Below are positions 61,389-64,000 of a stretch of 64,000 bases of DNA, piece after piece. Position 1 is the stretch's first letter. Every line of letters starts with the position of its first letter. The DNA lies in NCBI GenBank assembly GCA_025808875.1, contig CP075528.1, positions 3,718,473 through 3,782,472 of the forward strand, written 5' to 3'. Under the pieces are notes generated by a model. It was given only the letters and a program-made list of their open reading frames with translations, was not told where the DNA came from and searched no databases. This stretch comes from Enhydrobacter sp. GTDB taxonomy: Bacteria; Pseudomonadota; Alphaproteobacteria; Reyranellales; Reyranellaceae. Position numbers and translations under genes: made by a program.

Positions 61389-63083
61389 ATGGATTATGAT
61401 CTAAAGATTATCGGCGCCGAGATCGTCGACGGGTCCGGCAGAGAGCGCTATCGCGGCGACGTGGCAATCAAGGATCGGCGCATTGTCGCGTTGGGCGCCG
61501 CCCCTGGGCAGGCCCACAGCACCCTCGATGCCGGCGGGCTGGTCGTCTCGCCGGGTTTCGTCGACATCCACACCCACTACGATGCCCAGGTCATGTGGGA
61601 CCGTATGCTGAGCATCTCGCCGTGGCACGGCGTGACGACGGCCGTGCTCGGCAATTGCGGCTTCGGCGTCGCGCCGACCCGGCCGGCGCACCGGGACCTG
61701 ATCGTGCGGACCCTCGAGAAGGTCGAGGGCATGAGTGTCGATGCGCTTGGGGCCGGCCTTGGCGCAAGTTGGCCGTTCCAGACCTTCCCGGAATTCCTCG
61801 ACGCGATCGAGCAGCGCGGCATCGCGATCAACATCGGAGTCCTCGTCGGTCATACACCGGTGCGCCTTTGGGTGATGGGCGAAGCAGCTACCGAGCGCGC
61901 CGCCACGTCCGCGGAAATCGCCGAGATGAAGGCGATCGTGCGAGGAGCGATCGATGCCGGAGCGATCGGGTTCGCAACATCAAAGGCCTCGACCCATGTC
62001 GGCTATGGTGGGCGACCTGTGCCGAGCCGAGTCGCCGACTTGGCCGAAATCAAAGCCCTGGCCGGTGTTTTGGGCGAAGCCGGCCGTGGAATCATGCAGG
62101 CGACCATCGGCAAGGAATTGTTCCTGGACGAGTTCGTGGAGATTGCCCGAGCGACCGGGCGGCCGATCACATGGACGGCCCTTCTCGCCGGCCTTTCGTT
62201 CGGCGTCGGCGACCACCGCCAACAACTCGCGCGCTCGGAGGCCATCGCAGCCGAGGGATTGAAGATCGTGCCACAGGTCACGCCCCGGCCGCTCAATTTC
62301 GAGTACCAGTTCAAGGCACCGTTCCCGTTCGAGCCACTGAGCCTGTTCAAGCCGATTTCAGCCGCAGATGCCGACGGCAAGGCCCGCATTTACGCCGATC
62401 CGGAGTTCCGACGGGCCTTCGCAGAGCGGATGCTGACGAACGGTCCTCCTACGTTCCGCGCCACCTTCGCCAAGACGGTGGTCGGCCAGTACACGCCAGA
62501 GCCGGAGTTGGAGGAGCGCCTGCTTTTCGACATCGCGCGTGAACGCGATGTCCTGCCGACGGATTTGGCGCTCGACATGGCGCTGCGTACCGGACTCGAA
62601 GCGCGCTTCCGCATGCCGGTGGCCAACCACGAGGAGAGCGAAGTAGAGCCGTTGCTGAAGAGCACGTGTACCGTGGTGGGACTGTCTGATGCCGGTGCGC
62701 ATGCCAGCCAGCTCTGTGACGCGTGCTTGCCGACCTATTTTCTCGGGCATTGGGTACGGGAGAAGAGCGCATTTAGCCTCGAGGAAGGGGTTCGCATGCT
62801 GACATCGCGCCCCGCAGAGGTGTTCGGTCTCGTAGATCGCGGTCGCCTGGCGCTTGGTGCACCGGCCGATCTGGTGATCTTTGATCCCGCGACGATCGGT
62901 GCGAGCAAGCTGCGCCGCATAAACGACTTCCCCGCTGGAGCTGACCGACTGATCTCCGATGCATCCGGCATCGAAGGTGTGGTCGTCAACGGAACCGTGA
63001 TTCGCAGCCGCGGCGTCGACGCTGTCGATCCGGCGGGGCCACTGCCAGGCATGCTGCTCCGCGGAGGTCGCGCAGGCGCCTAG
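61389..63083 (+). CDS. Amidohydrolase, N-acyl-D-amino-acid deacylase family
   Basis: 564 residues: D-I-H-T-H-Y-D (about residues 58-64), L-G-N-C-G-F (about 91-96) with the metal-bridging Cys, and L-S-D-A-G-A-H near residue 437. Same family and length as 39314-41023, but clearly diverged. AAGGAGGAA stands just before ATG 61389, so the earlier in-frame starts are rejected. In this operon it follows the thiolase-like/DUF35 pair; its amide or cyclic substrate is unknown. Confidence 0.92.
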   Translation: MDYDLKIIGAEIVDGSGRERYRGDVAIKDRRIVALGAAPGQAHSTLDAGGLVVSPGFVDIHTHYDAQVMWDRMLSISPWHGVTTAVLGNCGFGVAPTRPAHRDLIVRTLEKVEGMSVDALGAGLGASWPFQTFPEFLDAIEQRGIAINIGVLVGHTPVRLWVMGEAATERAATSAEIAEMKAIVRGAIDAGAIGFATSKASTHVGYGGRPVPSRVADLAEIKALAGVLGEAGRGIMQATIGKELFLDEFVEIARATGRPITWTALLAGLSFGVGDHRQQLARSEAIAAEGLKIVPQVTPRPLNFEYQFKAPFPFEPLSLFKPISAADADGKARIYADPEFRRAFAERMLTNGPPTFRATFAKTVVGQYTPEPELEERLLFDIARERDVLPTDLALDMALRTGLEARFRMPVANHEESEVEPLLKSTCTVVGLSDAGAHASQLCDACLPTYFLGHWVREKSAFSLEEGVRMLTSRPAEVFGLVDRGRLALGAPADLVIFDPATIGASKLRRINDFPAGADRLISDASGIEGVVVNGTVIRSRGVDAVDPAGPLPGMLLRGGRAGA

Positions 63084-63264
63084 CTTCGGCAGGCGGCACC
63101 AGAGTGCTGCACCCTGAGGTGCGGATTGACCGTAAACGGTGGGAATGACCATCACATCGGGGATTGAGCCATCTCGTTCGACGTAGGTGCGCTGTATGTC
63201 CGCAGACGGATGGTTCCAGCAAGAGGTTGTCTCAAAGGTTGAGTTCTACGCGAGGAGAAAGACG

Positions 63265-64000
63265 ATGCATGTTGGAATGGCCACCATATTCCAAAATACC
63301 GGGCGTCAGCTCACGGACCGGCAGGTGTATTTGAATGAGCTTGCGCTGGCCGACATGGCCGAACCGCTAGGCTTCGAGTCGATCTGGTCGGTCGAGCATC
63401 ATTTCACTGACTACACGATGTGCCCCGATGTTGTGCAGTTCCTGTCCTATATGGCCGGGCGAACCAAGGACGTGCGACTGGGGTCGATGGTCGTGGTATT
63501 GCCTTGGCACGATCCCATGCGCGTCGCCGAGCAGGTCTCCATGCTCGACCAGTTGTCAGGAGGTCGCATGATCCTTGGTCTGGGTCGGGGCGCGGGTAAG
63601 GTCGAGTTTGACGGGTTTCGGCTGGATATGGGTGAAAGCCGGGAGCGCTTTGTCGCGTACGCCGAGGCGTTGCTCAACGGTCTTGAGACGGGACTCATGG
63701 AACATAATGACAAGTTCTATCGGCAGCCGCCGGCAGCAATCCGGCCAGCTCCATTCAAGAGTTTCCGGGGCCGCACCTACGCCGCGGCGGTAAGCCCGGA
63801 AAGCTCGCGGATCATGGCCAAGCTTGGCGTTGGCCTGCTGATCATCCCACAAAAGCCCTGGCGTGAGGTCGAAAAGGAGCTTGCGGAGTACAATCGGCTC
63901 TATCGCGAGATCAATGGCACGGATGCACCGCAGCCGATTTCGGCTGGCTGGACCTTCGTCGATGAAAGCCCGGAGCGGGCGCGTGAGATGGCGTTGAAGT
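63265..64000 (+). CDS. Luciferase-like (LLM) flavin-dependent oxidoreductase, cut by window end
   Basis: An open frame from ATG 63265 (GAGGAG 8 bases upstream) runs through the window end, 245 codons visible. I-W-S-V-E-H-H-F (about residues 40-47), H-D-P-M-R-V-A-E-Q-V-S-M-L-D and L-G-L-G-R-G-A-G (about 109-116) are LLM signatures. It is closer in type to the 45291-46694 enzyme than to those at 53463 and 54513. About 180 bases separate it from the amidohydrolase, so it may have its own promoter. Confidence 0.88.
   Translation, partial: MHVGMATIFQNTGRQLTDRQVYLNELALADMAEPLGFESIWSVEHHFTDYTMCPDVVQFLSYMAGRTKDVRLGSMVVVLPWHDPMRVAEQVSMLDQLSGGRMILGLGRGAGKVEFDGFRLDMGESRERFVAYAEALLNGLETGLMEHNDKFYRQPPAAIRPAPFKSFRGRTYAAAVSPESSRIMAKLGVGLLIIPQKPWREVEKELAEYNRLYREINGTDAPQPISAGWTFVDESPERAREMALK

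Noticed and set aside
1..64000. CRISPR arrays, rRNA or tRNA genes
   Set aside because: I found no repeat-spacer pattern and no recognisable tRNA or rRNA; an island att site at a tRNA therefore cannot be shown within this window.

Overview
The window is high-GC DNA with tightly packed operons from what is probably an alphaproteobacterium of the Bradyrhizobium/Rhodopseudomonas/Reyranella type. This is inferred from the acyl-CoA, Baeyer-Villiger and bad/ali-type gene content; no rRNA or tRNA was seen to confirm it. No CRISPR array was seen. The window has two parts: an anti-phage defence island (about 1-15.85 kb) and a large accessory catabolic region (about 16.8-64 kb). They are separated and peppered with gene remnants.

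Defence island. From the left edge: (i) a leftward operon of an AAA+ sigma-54 activator-type ATPase, a single-HKD phospholipase-D-like nuclease and an unidentified gene cut by the window edge, headed by a sigma-54 promoter match and a 15-bp-arm palindrome; (ii) a Xre/RES toxin-antitoxin pair with an unusually long antitoxin; (iii) a five-gene type III CBASS operon (TRIP13-like ATPase, two HORMA-type proteins, CD-NTase, SAVED nuclease Cap4); (iv) a divergent HTH repressor plus ImmA/IrrE protease pair (CapH/CapP-like) that probably controls the CBASS; (v) a type I Mokosh pair (kinase-like/UPF1-like helicase fusion plus two-HKD PLD nuclease). The island ends inside a chimeric ORF whose N-half is a TRAP-transporter binding protein and whose C-half resembles a defence-type nuclease domain, followed by adenylate cyclase and P19-like iron-transporter remnants.

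Catabolic region. After panC come two Baeyer-Villiger monooxygenases, an acyl-CoA dehydrogenase/MaoC/CaiB set, and a long leftward run (34.97 to 25.3 kb) of IclR regulator, two-subunit MaoC-type hydratase, a third Baeyer-Villiger enzyme, nitronate monooxygenase, Nudix, two acyl-CoA dehydrogenases and a thiolase-like/DUF35 pair. Rightwards follow esterase, CaiB, PAS protein, a transposase graveyard, a D-aminoacylase-family amidohydrolase, CaiB, a TetR gene interrupted by an amber codon and a mosaic transposase. Next is a luciferase-like monooxygenase/esterase operon with a near-perfect sigma-54 promoter and upstream palindrome, beside a divergent AcoR-type activator. A visibly AT-richer block (49.2-53.4 kb) resembles the cyclohexanecarboxylate genes aliA-badH-badI-badK. 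The right end holds luciferase-like enzymes, a nitronate monooxygenase, and a rightward operon of P450, acyl-CoA synthetase, thiolase-like/DUF35 pair, amidohydrolase and a luciferase-like enzyme cut by the window end.

Taken together the catabolic genes suggest oxidation of an alicyclic or terpenoid/steroid-like substrate (P450, Baeyer-Villiger ring expansion, ester hydrolysis), CoA activation, and beta-oxidation-like or retro-aldol shortening. The actual substrate cannot be read from the sequence.
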